Shown in pieces: positions 37,351-45,496 of a stretch of 51,541 nt of DNA. Numbering within the stretch: position 1 is the first letter of the stretch; every line of letters begins with the position of its first letter. Source of the stretch: Bacteroidales bacterium (lineage in GTDB: Bacteria > Bacteroidota > Bacteroidia > Bacteroidales > UBA7960); assembly GCA_003567625.1 (NCBI GenBank), contig PWZB01000134.1, positions 1-51,541 on the forward strand, given 5' to 3'. The notes beneath the pieces are model-generated. The model searched no databases. It had not been told where the DNA came from and saw nothing but the letters and a program-made list of their open reading frames with translations. The translations under genes and the position numbers were made by a program.

Positions 37351-37378
37351 GTAACGGTTGATGAGTAACGGGTTCTCG
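37351..37378. repeat. Short GTAACGG heptad patch
   Basis: Four units in 7-bp register, GTAACGG, TTGATGA, GTAACGG, GTTCTCG, of which two are exact. The unit is the complement-family member also seen near tig. Confidence 0.6.
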
Positions 37379-37466
37379 CTACACTTAACTATGGTTTTAA
37401 AATTAATCATTTACAAATTTTAAAATTTTATGCAAGTTTGCAAAAAAAACTTTACGCAGAAGTAAT

Positions 37467-37501
37467 TTTGATTAAATAAAAAATATAAACCGATATATTT
37501 G
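37467..37501 (+). promoter_or_regulatory. Candidate promoter of the HsdR-N gene
   Basis: TTTG (37467-37470) and TATATTTG (37494-37501) match the -33 and -7 boxes with 23 bp between them, slightly long. Transcription would start about 8 bp before the ATG. Confidence 0.45.
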
Positions 37502-37516
37502 ATTAACTGTTTGTGA

Positions 37517-37963
37517 ATGAAAAAACTTAATCTTCCCGATTATACTTTTAAATTTAAAAAGTTTGAAGAAAAAACTTTTATTTTTGATTCATTCAGGAAA
37601 AAGTATGTTGCTTTGACGCCTGAGGAGTGGGTAAGGCAGAATTTCCTGACATACCTTGCCGAAGAAAAGGGTTACAGGCGATCTCTCATAGTTGTTGAAG
37701 CCCCGGTAAAATATCTCAGTATGAAAAAGCGGTGCGATGCATTGATTTATAATTCAAAAGGGGAAAGGATAATGATAATAGAATGTAAGTCGCCGGATAC
37801 GGTATTGTCGCAAAAAACATTTGACCAGGCAGTTCGTTACAACTTTCCGTTACAGGTCAAACACCTTACAATTACCAACGGTTTGATGCATTATTGTTGT
37901 GAAATAGATTATTTATCGGGGGAATATAAATTTTTGGATGTTGTTCCTGGGTTTTTTGATTGA
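37517..37963 (+). CDS. Stand-alone HsdR N-terminal (PD-(D/E)xK) domain protein
   Basis: This 148-residue protein corresponds to only the nuclease-fold N-terminal domain of type I restriction HsdR subunits (HSDR_N_2 type). Likely active-site residues are D74 in KKRCDALIY and E89-x-K91 in MIIECKSPD, followed by Q104xxxY108 (QAVRY), the conserved motif of RecB-like HsdR nucleases. No helicase motor, HsdM or HsdS gene is near, so it is not part of a restriction system here. Orthologues beside holA are common in Bacteroidota as I recall; their function is unknown. ATG start; a bidirectional terminator follows 208 bp after the stop. Confidence 0.8.
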   Translation: MKKLNLPDYTFKFKKFEEKTFIFDSFRKKYVALTPEEWVRQNFLTYLAEEKGYRRSLIVVEAPVKYLSMKKRCDALIYNSKGERIMIIECKSPDTVLSQKTFDQAVRYNFPLQVKHLTITNGLMHYCCEIDYLSGEYKFLDVVPGFFD

Positions 37964-38170
37964 AATATAAGCCGGGTCTTTTCCGGAGGGTTTGAAGCTA
38001 AAGATTAATAATTGTATGAATGGTAAAAATTAATTCAATTTTCGATCTTCAATCCCCAAATGCTGATCGTAGGCTGCTTGCTATAAATTGCCGGTTAATA
38101 TTTGCTGTTTCATGCGCGAAGGGCTTATATAGATTATCCGGAAATAAAGATCAAAACGAAAATTATTGTA

Positions 38171-38207
38171 AAAAAAATGCCTGCCGTAAGACAGCAGGCA
38201 TTTTTTT
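38171..38207. terminator. Bidirectional rho-independent terminator
   Basis: AAAAAAATGCCTGC (38171-38184) and GCAGGCATTTTTTT (38194-38207) form a 14-bp perfect stem around a 9-base loop, with a T-tract on both strands. It would stop the HsdR-N transcript on the plus strand and the lipoprotein transcript on the minus strand. Confidence 0.9.
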
Positions 38208-38225
38208 GTTAAAGCCAATTTGACC

Positions 38226-38633
38226 CTATAACTCTTCTCTGAGTTCTTCTAATCTTTCGCCGGAGCGTTCAAGAATTTCATACATTTTTTCCGGATTTTC
38301 TTCAAGATAATTACCCCATTCATTAAATACTGCTTCATTTACATTAAGATCTTCATACACTTTCAGTAATTCCGATTGGTATTTTTCAGCTGCTTCCGTG
38401 TATGCATCCATATCTTCTCCAAAATCCTCTGACATATATTTTTCAGATAAATAAATCATTTGTGCATATATTTCTATATACGCATCTTCAGAAAATTCCC
38501 TAGCAACTTCTTCTTTTTCTTCTTCTTTCTTTTCTTCTTTTTCTTCTTCAACATCTTTTGGCGTTTCAGCGCATCCAGCTACAATCATTGCTATAATTGT
38601 AAAACTGGCGAATAAAAATAAATACCTTCTCAT
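38226..38633 (-). CDS. Small predicted lipoprotein with a Glu/Lys-rich linker
   Basis: This 135-residue protein has a signal sequence RRYLFLFASFTIIAMIVAGC, whose cysteine (about residue 20) fits a lipobox. An EEEKEEKKEEEKEE-type charged linker and a helical C-terminal domain of about 85 residues follow, rich in Glu and Tyr, without cysteine or catalytic signature. I do not recognise the family. ATG 38633 is chosen because the lipoprotein signal begins there; the frame extends 15 codons further upstream. The promoter boxes at 38676-38707 lie just upstream of the ATG and the bidirectional terminator lies 19 bp beyond the stop, so this is a monocistronic gene. Confidence 0.8.
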   Translation of the reverse strand: MRRYLFLFASFTIIAMIVAGCAETPKDVEEEKEEKKEEEKEEVAREFSEDAYIEIYAQMIYLSEKYMSEDFGEDMDAYTEAAEKYQSELLKVYEDLNVNEAVFNEWGNYLEENPEKMYEILERSGERLEELREEL

Positions 38634-38675
38634 AAAAACCTCCGTTTTTGTAATTAAAAAATAAATTATAAAGGG

Positions 38676-38707
38676 CAAAAATAAAAAATCTATTTTTAGA
38701 AAACAAA
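38676..38707 (-). promoter_or_regulatory. Promoter of the small lipoprotein gene
   Basis: On the minus strand TTTG (38704-38707) and TATTTTTG (38676-38683) are separated by 20 bp, a close match to the consensus spacing. The predicted transcript start is about 35 bp before the ATG. Confidence 0.6.
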
Positions 38708-38972
38708 GATTTACCTGTTTTTTTTTGAAATCATCATTCAGCCTAGTGCAAATAATTTTATACCTGCTTTTATTCCATGCCCGGACTATTTTTTATTTTT
38801 GACAGGACATTGTGTAAACAAGAGTATTAAAAAATTCGAAATATAATAAAAAAAGTCTTACTTTAGCTGTTATTGTTCATAGGTTTTTTTTAACATTCAT
38901 ATTGTTTTAAATTAATTATTTGTAACTGTTCAGCATATTGAGATGTTAAAAACCCGAAGGGCATAGGTTATG

Positions 38973-38996
38973 GAGTGTGAGAGTGTGAGAGTGTGA
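38973..38996. repeat. GAGTGTGA tandem repeat, three units of 8 bp
   Basis: Three exact copies of GAGTGTGA lie in the lipoprotein-subtilase gap. This is the only array in the window with a period other than seven. Confidence 0.9.
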
Positions 38997-39079
38997 GATT
39001 TGTTAGGAGAAATGAGTATTTGGTGAGCTTTAACCAGTAGTTGAAAGTGACAACCCGTTCCCCGTATTAAAATTGTTAA

Positions 39080-39087
39080 TAAATTTG
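39080..39087 (+). promoter_or_regulatory. -7-like box (TAAATTTG) before the subtilase gene
   Basis: It matches TAnnTTTG 48 bp before the ATG. No convincing TTTG -33 partner was found. Confidence 0.35.
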
Positions 39088-39135
39088 AAAAGCTGAATAA
39101 TTACAGTTATTGTTAAAAATATAAATATTTTTTTT

Positions 39136-41994
39136 ATGTTAAGATATTGCTGTTTGAATACGTTTTTTTTGATTTTTTTCTTTTTATTTCCTTTTTTTCT
39201 GCCTGCACAGCAGGTAGGGTTTATCATGCCGGCTGATATTACTCCTGATGATTATCTGGAAGGGCGTATAATTTTCAAGGTAAAGCCGGATGTGGCATCC
39301 TATATCGAGTCGAAGGGTGTAATGCCCGATGATCTGCAGCGGGTTGTTGGGCAAATTGAGGGTTCAGAGCCCAGGCGAAGCTTCCCGGCACATTCCCCTC
39401 CCGAACGAAAATATCATGAAACAGGTTTTCCGCTTGTTGATCTCACACGCATTTATTATATTGACATTCCGCCGGAAAGAAACTTAGAGCAAGCCATAAA
39501 CCATCTTTATCTTACCGGCAAGGTGGAATATGCGCAACCTCATTTTATCCCCGGGTTATTACAACACTATCCTGATGATCCTTACCTGGATGATCAATAT
39601 TATCTTGAAAAGATACAGGCTTTTGATGCGTGGGAAATTTCCCTGGGAGATACAAATACGGTTATAGGGATAATTGATACCGGTACGGATCTGTGGCATC
39701 CTGATCTTAAGAACAGCATTAAATATAATTATGATGATCCTATAAATGGTGAGGATAGTGATAATGACGGATTTATTGATAATTTTTACGGATGGGATTT
39801 TGGCGAGGGTAACAATATGCCGCAGTACAACGTACATGCTCATGGTGTTCATGTTTCGGGCATTGCCGCTGCAACACCCGATAACGGTACGGGCATTGCC
39901 GGGACGGGTTATTATTCAAAATTTTTGCCGGTCAAGATAGATGATGAGTTTGGCAGGCTTATCAAGGCTTATGAAGGAATAGTTTATGCTGCAGACAGGG
40001 GCGCAGATGTTATTAATTGTTCATGGGGCGGTACACTGGGCGGGGGCCCATACGGTGAAGATATTATCAATTATGCCATATTTAACAGGGATGTGCTGGT
40101 TGTTGCCGCAGCAGGCAACTCCAACAACCAGGAACCTTTATACCCGGCAGCATATGAATATGTTTTGAGTGTTGCAGCAACTGATCAAGAGGATGTTAAA
40201 ACAGGTTTTTCCAGCTTTGGTATTACCGTTGATGTAAGTGCTCCCGGGGTAGATATACTTTCAACCTGGCCTAACGCCTCATATGTTGAAGGAGCAGGTA
40301 CATCTATGGCCGCACCTATAGTTTCAGGCGCAGCTGCTATCATGAGATCCCATTTCCCGGATTATAACGCGTTGCAAATAGCCGAACAGATAAAAGCTAC
40401 CGCAGATAATATAGATACTATTGCAGAAAATCTGCCATATGCCGGATTGCTCGGAACCGGAAGAATAAACCTTTACAGGGCTTTGACAGAAACAGACCAC
40501 CCGTCGCTCAGGCTCACGGAGCATATACATACACCCGATGAATACTCGCTCTATAGTGCCGAAGATACTATGATCGTTGCCGGTACTTTTGTGAATTTCC
40601 TTGCACCGACAGAAAATATTGATGTACACATTTCATCAACATCACCATACGTGGAACTAATTGAAAGTAACTTTCAAACCGGACAGCTTGAAACAATGGG
40701 GCAAGTAAATAATCATGACCAGCCTTTCACGATCAAGCTGAAGGAAAATATCCCCATTAATCATTACATAGAATTCAAACTGACTTATACAGATGATGAA
40801 AGTTATGAAGCAGTGCAATACTTTTCAGTATTTGTTAATATTGATTATCTGCTTATTGATGCCAACAGGATCACAACCACTCTTACGAGCAGGGGAACAC
40901 TGGGATATAACTATCCAAGTTATCAGCAGGGAGTGGGTTTTTTGTATGACCGGGGCAGGACGATGATCAAGTGTGCAGGGTTGATTGCCGGAAAAAGCAC
41001 CAGTTATGTTGTTGATAATATATATGGAGCTGAGAAATATTCTTTTAACCAGTTATTTATACCTTTAGAAAATATCAACAAACTTGATGAACCGGAACAT
41101 GCAGATTTTGAAGCTATCGGCTCATTTAAAGATGATGAAGGTTATCTTTACAGTCTGAATATCAAAGTTGACCAATATGCATATGCATGGAGCGAGTCGC
41201 CTGAAGATAAGTTTATTATACTTGCATATGATATAATCAATACAGGTGATGAAGATATCAACAGTTTTTATACGGGATTTTTTGCAGACTGGATAATAAG
41301 CGATAATAAGCAACATCGTGCCGCTTTCGACGCTGAAACACGTATGGGTTATGCTTATTCTGCCACAGGAGGTTATTACAAAGGCATAAGCCTTATCAGC
41401 GACGGCAATTTCAGCCATTATGCATTTGATAATAATGGCTTCGGAGGTAGCATAAATATTAGCGATGGCTTTACCAATTTTGAAAAATATACGGCACTTA
41501 AGACCAATCGCCCTGGTGCCGGCATTTTTGATGCCGATAACGATATAAGTACATTGGTAAGCACCGGCCCATACAGCTTTTCGCCCGGAGATACAGTAAA
41601 GGTCGTATTTGGTATACTTGCAGGTGATAATATTGCCGACCTTAAATCAAGTGCTGATGCAGCACATGAACTCTACCAGGAGATGTATGATAATGATACA
41701 ACTAATGTTGCAGGAGTTTATGAAAAAGAAGATAAATACCACGTGTTTCCCGTTCCTTTTTCAAATAAGCTCAATATTGCTTTTGAAGCTCAGGTCCCCG
41801 AACGCTACACTATAAAAATCCTGAACATGCAAGGAAAAACCGTGCGTGTGTTGCATGACGAACAACTACTGCAGGGATATCAAAACCTTTCATTTCATTT
41901 GCCGACGCTTGGTGCCAATAATGAGGCATTTATATTAAAGATCCGTGCCGGTAATGAAATTACTTACAGGAAAATAATTCAGACAATTAATTAG
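39136..41994 (+). CDS. Secreted S8 (subtilisin-like) serine peptidase with a type IX secretion sorting domain
   Basis: This 952-residue protein has a signal peptide (about 1-24), a propeptide-like region (to about 140) and a subtilase domain with D181 (IIDTGTD), H236 (HGVHVSG), oxyanion N328 (AAAGNSN) and S390 (GTSMAAP). A long beta-rich region of unknown fold follows, and the last roughly 80 residues (VFPVPFSNKLNI...KIIQTIN) form a type-A T9SS C-terminal domain. It should be exported by Sec, then moved by T9SS across the outer membrane and anchored or released. The TAG stop is shared with the end of a MITE-like element, so the natural stop codon may have been supplied or preserved by the insertion. 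Confidence 0.93.
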   Translation: MLRYCCLNTFFLIFFFLFPFFLPAQQVGFIMPADITPDDYLEGRIIFKVKPDVASYIESKGVMPDDLQRVVGQIEGSEPRRSFPAHSPPERKYHETGFPLVDLTRIYYIDIPPERNLEQAINHLYLTGKVEYAQPHFIPGLLQHYPDDPYLDDQYYLEKIQAFDAWEISLGDTNTVIGIIDTGTDLWHPDLKNSIKYNYDDPINGEDSDNDGFIDNFYGWDFGEGNNMPQYNVHAHGVHVSGIAAATPDNGTGIAGTGYYSKFLPVKIDDEFGRLIKAYEGIVYAADRGADVINCSWGGTLGGGPYGEDIINYAIFNRDVLVVAAAGNSNNQEPLYPAAYEYVLSVAATDQEDVKTGFSSFGITVDVSAPGVDILSTWPNASYVEGAGTSMAAPIVSGAAAIMRSHFPDYNALQIAEQIKATADNIDTIAENLPYAGLLGTGRINLYRALTETDHPSLRLTEHIHTPDEYSLYSAEDTMIVAGTFVNFLAPTENIDVHISSTSPYVELIESNFQTGQLETMGQVNNHDQPFTIKLKENIPINHYIEFKLTYTDDESYEAVQYFSVFVNIDYLLIDANRITTTLTSRGTLGYNYPSYQQGVGFLYDRGRTMIKCAGLIAGKSTSYVVDNIYGAEKYSFNQLFIPLENINKLDEPEHADFEAIGSFKDDEGYLYSLNIKVDQYAYAWSESPEDKFIILAYDIINTGDEDINSFYTGFFADWIISDNKQHRAAFDAETRMGYAYSATGGYYKGISLISDGNFSHYAFDNNGFGGSINISDGFTNFEKYTALKTNRPGAGIFDADNDISTLVSTGPYSFSPGDTVKVVFGILAGDNIADLKSSADAAHELYQEMYDNDTTNVAGVYEKEDKYHVFPVPFSNKLNIAFEAQVPERYTIKILNMQGKTVRVLHDEQLLQGYQNLSFHLPTLGANNEAFILKIRAGNEITYRKIIQTIN

Positions 41995-42234
41995 AGTCTG
42001 TCTATAAAGTCAAACATTTATCTAAAATTGAATAATGAAATAACAAATCTCAAATAACAAATTACAAATAAATTCCAAAATCCAATTTCCAAAATTCCAA
42101 ACCTGCCCCGTCTTGTTTTGGTCATTGATATTTTGAAAATTGGAATTTGTTTGTTTTTTGATGCTTGTTGTTTGGTGCTTGTTTGTTCTTGGTGCTTCTT
42201 TAAAATTAAGTTAGACTTTATAGACAGGCACTAA
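41991..42234. mobile_element. MITE-like element, family 1, copy B (complete)
   Basis: The left end carries GAGTCTGTCTATAAAGTC (41994-42011) within a 25-bp terminus, and the right end (42210-42234) is its reverse complement at 22 of 25 positions. The next bases inward match copy A on both sides: about 40 bp on the left (to 42043) and GGTGCTTCTTTAAA on the right. The interior is heptads: CAAATCT, CAAATAA, CAAATTA, CAAATAA, then ATTCCAA, AATCCAA, TTTCCAA, and on the right TTTTTTG, ATGCTTG, TTGTTTG, GTGCTTG. No open reading frame is present. The element overlaps the subtilase stop codon. Confidence 0.85.
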
Positions 42235-42244
42235 TTAAAGTCGC

Positions 42245-42401
42245 TCTATTCTAAATATCGGTTGATTTGAGAAAAATAACTATGTTTGCCATTGAACACG
42301 GTGATTAAGTTCAAAATCCTAAGAATTTTGAACTTTGGATTTTATTCAATGATTTCTAAAAACACAATTTTTTAAATCTATCAATCATTTATTAGAATAG
42401 A
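42245..42401. repeat. Inverted-repeat cassette with internal hairpin
   Basis: TCTATTCTAA (42245-42254) is the reverse complement of TTAGAATAGA (42392-42401). Inside, AAGTTCAAAAT (42307-42317) and ATTTTGAACTT (42325-42335) make a perfect 11-bp stem with a 7-base loop. The 10-bp ends are short enough that chance is not excluded. Confidence 0.45.
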
Positions 42402-42405
42402 TACA

Positions 42406-42430
42406 TTAGAGTTTGTCTATAATGTCAAAC
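42406..42430 (+). repeat. Solitary family 1 MITE terminus
   Basis: It matches the left end of copy B with two substitutions over 25 bases (GAGTTTGTCTATAATGTC core). No partner end was seen downstream, so it is a fragment or the remains of a third copy. Confidence 0.7.
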
Positions 42431-42577
42431 TTTTTTCAATAACGAATATCGATTAACTTTTCAGTTAAGGTTAATAACTTTTTAAAAACTTTCAGAGTGT
42501 TGTCTTTATTGGTGCCGCGATAAAGGTTAATTTTGCGGAACGATTGTTTGTTTAATATTGCCATTGTAAGCACTAAA

Positions 42578-45190
42578 ATGTACAAAATATTAAAGCCTTA
42601 CATTACTATTGTAGCAGGTGTAGTTTTTTTATTACTTGTGATATGGGGGATATTGTTTTTTTTTCAAAAACAAATTACTGCTGTAGCAGATGACCCCGAA
42701 AGCCTGATCCCCTCGGATGCCATTTTTGTTATTTATTTCAACGAACCGATTGAAAGTACTGTAAAACTGCGTGAGACAATATTTTGGAAAGACCTTTCAA
42801 AAATTGAACAAATAGACAAGCTTGATAAATCCATTACTTTTATTGATTCCATTGTAAATAGTTCTGAACAAGTACAAAACCTTCTTAAAGAAAGCAAACT
42901 ATGGGCATCCTTTCATAATGTGCAACAAAATAAACGTGCAGGATTGTTTAATCTCAAGCTGAAACAGCAGCGATTTGCTTCAAAGAACATACCGGAACTG
43001 TTGCAAAAAGACCTTGATTTTAAAATATTAAACCAATATAAATTTCTGGATGCCAAAATTATTAATGGAAAGTTTCGGGAAAATGACAGCTTGTTTCTCT
43101 CTTTTTATAAAGGTAGTTTATTAATTAGCAATCAAAGCAAATTGGTTGAAACATCAATTACCCAATATAATTCGGGTACAAATATTTTATCCGATGATGA
43201 TTTTGCCAGGCTTAAAGAATTGTCGGGTAATGATGATAAAATATATTATGATCTTCGCAATTTATGCAGTAATATTAATAAAATTGCAGATATTGACAAT
43301 CACCTGTTTTTTGATTGTGAGAGTTTTGGCACCTGGCTGGCATGGGATATTAATTTATATGATCAGTTTTTGACATTTAACGGATTTATCCTGCCAGAAA
43401 AAGAGGATAATTTGATAACAGGCGTTGAACCACAAGAGCATCTATTATTGCCGGTAATACCTTCTGGTTCTTTTTTCCTGGTTACCCAAACCCCCGCCGA
43501 ATCATATTTTGACCTGGTCAAACAAGCCGGGTATACCCTGTTTGTGAAAGATGTCCATACCAAAGAAATATCCCCCTTATTGGCAATGTATATTAATGAT
43601 AGTGTTTCTGTATCAGGAATTATTGAAGAATATGATTTGAACCGGTTAAACATTAGTGATTATTTTGCCGGTGAATATGACGACGACATGTATTTGTATA
43701 AAACCGATAATAATAAGATATTCGAAAAACTTATCGGATATGGTGTTTCAGAAGATTTTGAATATGTCATTCATAAAGACAGTTTCCTGGTAGCTTTTAC
43801 TGATATTGATGCTGTGGGAAAATGGTACGGGTTTTATAAAAATCATCAAACTTTTTATCATGCTCAAAACGCAAAGAGCATTATTAACCATTTGCCCGCA
43901 GTTGGCAACTATTTTGTTTATGTCCATATTCCTGACGTGATTCTATTTATGAACGATATATTTACACCAGGCACAAGAGATTTTTTGGATGCTGATCGCC
44001 GGATCGTTGAACGTTTTGAAGGTCTCGCAGTTCAGATAACACATCAATCCGGGAAACTTTTTCAGAACCATGCAATCATAAGCCATGACCCTTATACATT
44101 GAATATACCGAGAAAAAAGTGGGAGGTTTTGCTCGACAGTACCTTGAATAGAAAATTGTTTAATGTTGTAAATCATGTTGATAATTCCGAGGAAATAATA
44201 GTGACTGATAAAGCCGATATGCTTTATTTGATAAGTGATTCAGGACAAATCCTGTGGAAACGCAAGTTGCCTGAAGCTATAATGTCAGATATTTACCAAA
44301 TTGATTATTACAAAAACAACAAATATCAATACCTTTTCAACACTCCTGATTATATATTCCTTATTGACCGGCTGGGCAGAGATGTGGCAGATTATCCGTT
44401 AAAACTTCCGCAAACTGCTTCAGCACCCATGGCTGTTTTTGACTATGAAAACAATAAAAACTACAGGCTACTGGTGCCAACCGAAAACAAAACTATTTTG
44501 AATCTTGATAAGACTGGGAGTAACGTTGACGGATGGCAATACACCAAATCAAAAAACATTGTCAAAAGACCTGTTCAGCACATAAGGCTTGAGGAAAAAG
44601 ATTTTTTGTTTGTCATAGATACCACCGGAGTACCTGAAATACTTAACCGGAGAGGACAGGTTAGAGTAAAAACACCAAAGAGAATGGCAATATCGCAAAA
44701 TAATCGGGTTTATTTTGATGATGACCCCGGTAAATCGCATTTTATGATTTCAGCGAAAAACGGTCATCTGATCGAAATAACCATCAATGGAAAAATCTCA
44801 AAATTTGCAATAGATGATTTTTCCGGTAATCACTTTTTTGTTTATCATGATTTAAACAGTGATGGAAAAAAGGATTATTTGTTTTTGGATAATGACCTGT
44901 TATCAGCTTATGATTTCACAGGCAGGCAATTATTTTCTTACAGGTTTGAAAATAATATTGATGAAAGACCCTTTGTGTTTGATTTTAACGAAAAAGGTGT
45001 TTTTATTGGGATAGCTGACAAAGACGCAAAAAAAATATATTTAATATCATCCGCAGAGGGGAAAAATATTATTCCGATTGGTATAAAAGCAGATGTGCCA
45101 TTTGTGGTTAAAAAAACCGGAACTCATCAGATATTTGAAATTATTAAAGGATTGGATAAAATTGTAAGAAGCTATGAGATTACATTTTAG
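42578..45190 (+). CDS. Large membrane-anchored protein of unknown function (N-terminal DUF3352-like, C-terminal repeat-rich)
   Basis: This 870-residue protein starts MYKILKPYITIVAGVVF with one membrane helix (about 7-30) that anchors it. Positions 45-500 begin PSDAIFVIYFNEP and resemble DUF3352-type extracytoplasmic proteins, although I am not certain. Positions 525-870 contain repeated short strands with LISDSGQILWKRKLP, DRLGRDV and NRRGQV, reminiscent of a beta-propeller with integrin-like or PQQ-like blades, including LNSDGKKDYLFLDND. No enzyme motif is recognised. I use ATG 42578. It is preceded by 580 bp of repeats and followed by a 306-bp gap, so it is probably monocistronic. Confidence 0.75.
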   Translation: MYKILKPYITIVAGVVFLLLVIWGILFFFQKQITAVADDPESLIPSDAIFVIYFNEPIESTVKLRETIFWKDLSKIEQIDKLDKSITFIDSIVNSSEQVQNLLKESKLWASFHNVQQNKRAGLFNLKLKQQRFASKNIPELLQKDLDFKILNQYKFLDAKIINGKFRENDSLFLSFYKGSLLISNQSKLVETSITQYNSGTNILSDDDFARLKELSGNDDKIYYDLRNLCSNINKIADIDNHLFFDCESFGTWLAWDINLYDQFLTFNGFILPEKEDNLITGVEPQEHLLLPVIPSGSFFLVTQTPAESYFDLVKQAGYTLFVKDVHTKEISPLLAMYINDSVSVSGIIEEYDLNRLNISDYFAGEYDDDMYLYKTDNNKIFEKLIGYGVSEDFEYVIHKDSFLVAFTDIDAVGKWYGFYKNHQTFYHAQNAKSIINHLPAVGNYFVYVHIPDVILFMNDIFTPGTRDFLDADRRIVERFEGLAVQITHQSGKLFQNHAIISHDPYTLNIPRKKWEVLLDSTLNRKLFNVVNHVDNSEEIIVTDKADMLYLISDSGQILWKRKLPEAIMSDIYQIDYYKNNKYQYLFNTPDYIFLIDRLGRDVADYPLKLPQTASAPMAVFDYENNKNYRLLVPTENKTILNLDKTGSNVDGWQYTKSKNIVKRPVQHIRLEEKDFLFVIDTTGVPEILNRRGQVRVKTPKRMAISQNNRVYFDDDPGKSHFMISAKNGHLIEITINGKISKFAIDDFSGNHFFVYHDLNSDGKKDYLFLDNDLLSAYDFTGRQLFSYRFENNIDERPFVFDFNEKGVFIGIADKDAKKIYLISSAEGKNIIPIGIKADVPFVVKKTGTHQIFEIIKGLDKIVRSYEITF

Positions 45191-45496
45191 ATGTCGTCTT
45201 TTTTATACGGATTAGTTAAAGTAAATATAAAGGTTGCATATTTGTCTTGTATGAGCTGTTATATTATATTTTTATGATGAAATTTTTTTCTTATAGACAG
45301 AAATAATGAAATAAAAAATAATTTTTTAAAAAACATTTAAAAAAATTTCGTTGTATTTATTTTTATGTGTTAATTTGTATTTATTTTATATAAAAAAAGT
45401 CGTTAACCGTTTTTGTGTTTATAAGCATGGCTTTTAATATGAATGCATGTATATAAATAAGGTATTTAGAATTTTAAAACAAATAAACTCTGATCT
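45191..45496. other. AT-rich intergenic region
   Basis: These 306 bp are very AT-rich with no hairpin, terminator or canonical promoter box that I can support. The region presumably holds the promoter of the next two genes. Confidence 0.5.

Larger units (their letters stand above)
37128..37516. other. Intergenic region between divergent holA and HsdR-N genes
   Basis: These 389 bp contain a 128-bp palindromic cassette (37203-37330), a short GTAACGG heptad patch (37351-37378) and the promoter of the HsdR-N gene (37467-37501). No coding sequence is supported. Confidence 0.7.
38634..39135. other. Intergenic region between divergent lipoprotein and subtilase genes
   Basis: These 502 bp contain the lipoprotein promoter, an 8-bp tandem repeat (38973-38996), a two-unit ACCCGTT/CCCCGTA patch (39053-39066) and a -7-like box before the subtilase. 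No gene is visible. Confidence 0.65.
41995..42577. other. Repeat-filled intergenic region downstream of the subtilase
   Basis: These 583 bp hold MITE copy B, a second palindromic cassette (42245-42401), and a lone family 1 end (42406-42430). Nothing in it looks coding. The start of the next gene is ATG 42578 rather than the TTG at 42533. Confidence 0.7.

Noticed and set aside
37517..37963. Type I restriction system
   Set aside because: HsdM, HsdS and the HsdR motor are absent; only a small HsdR-N-like domain is encoded.
38020..38223. Open frame of 67 codons after the HsdR-N gene
   Set aside because: It runs through the bidirectional terminator hairpin and has no recognisable protein pattern.
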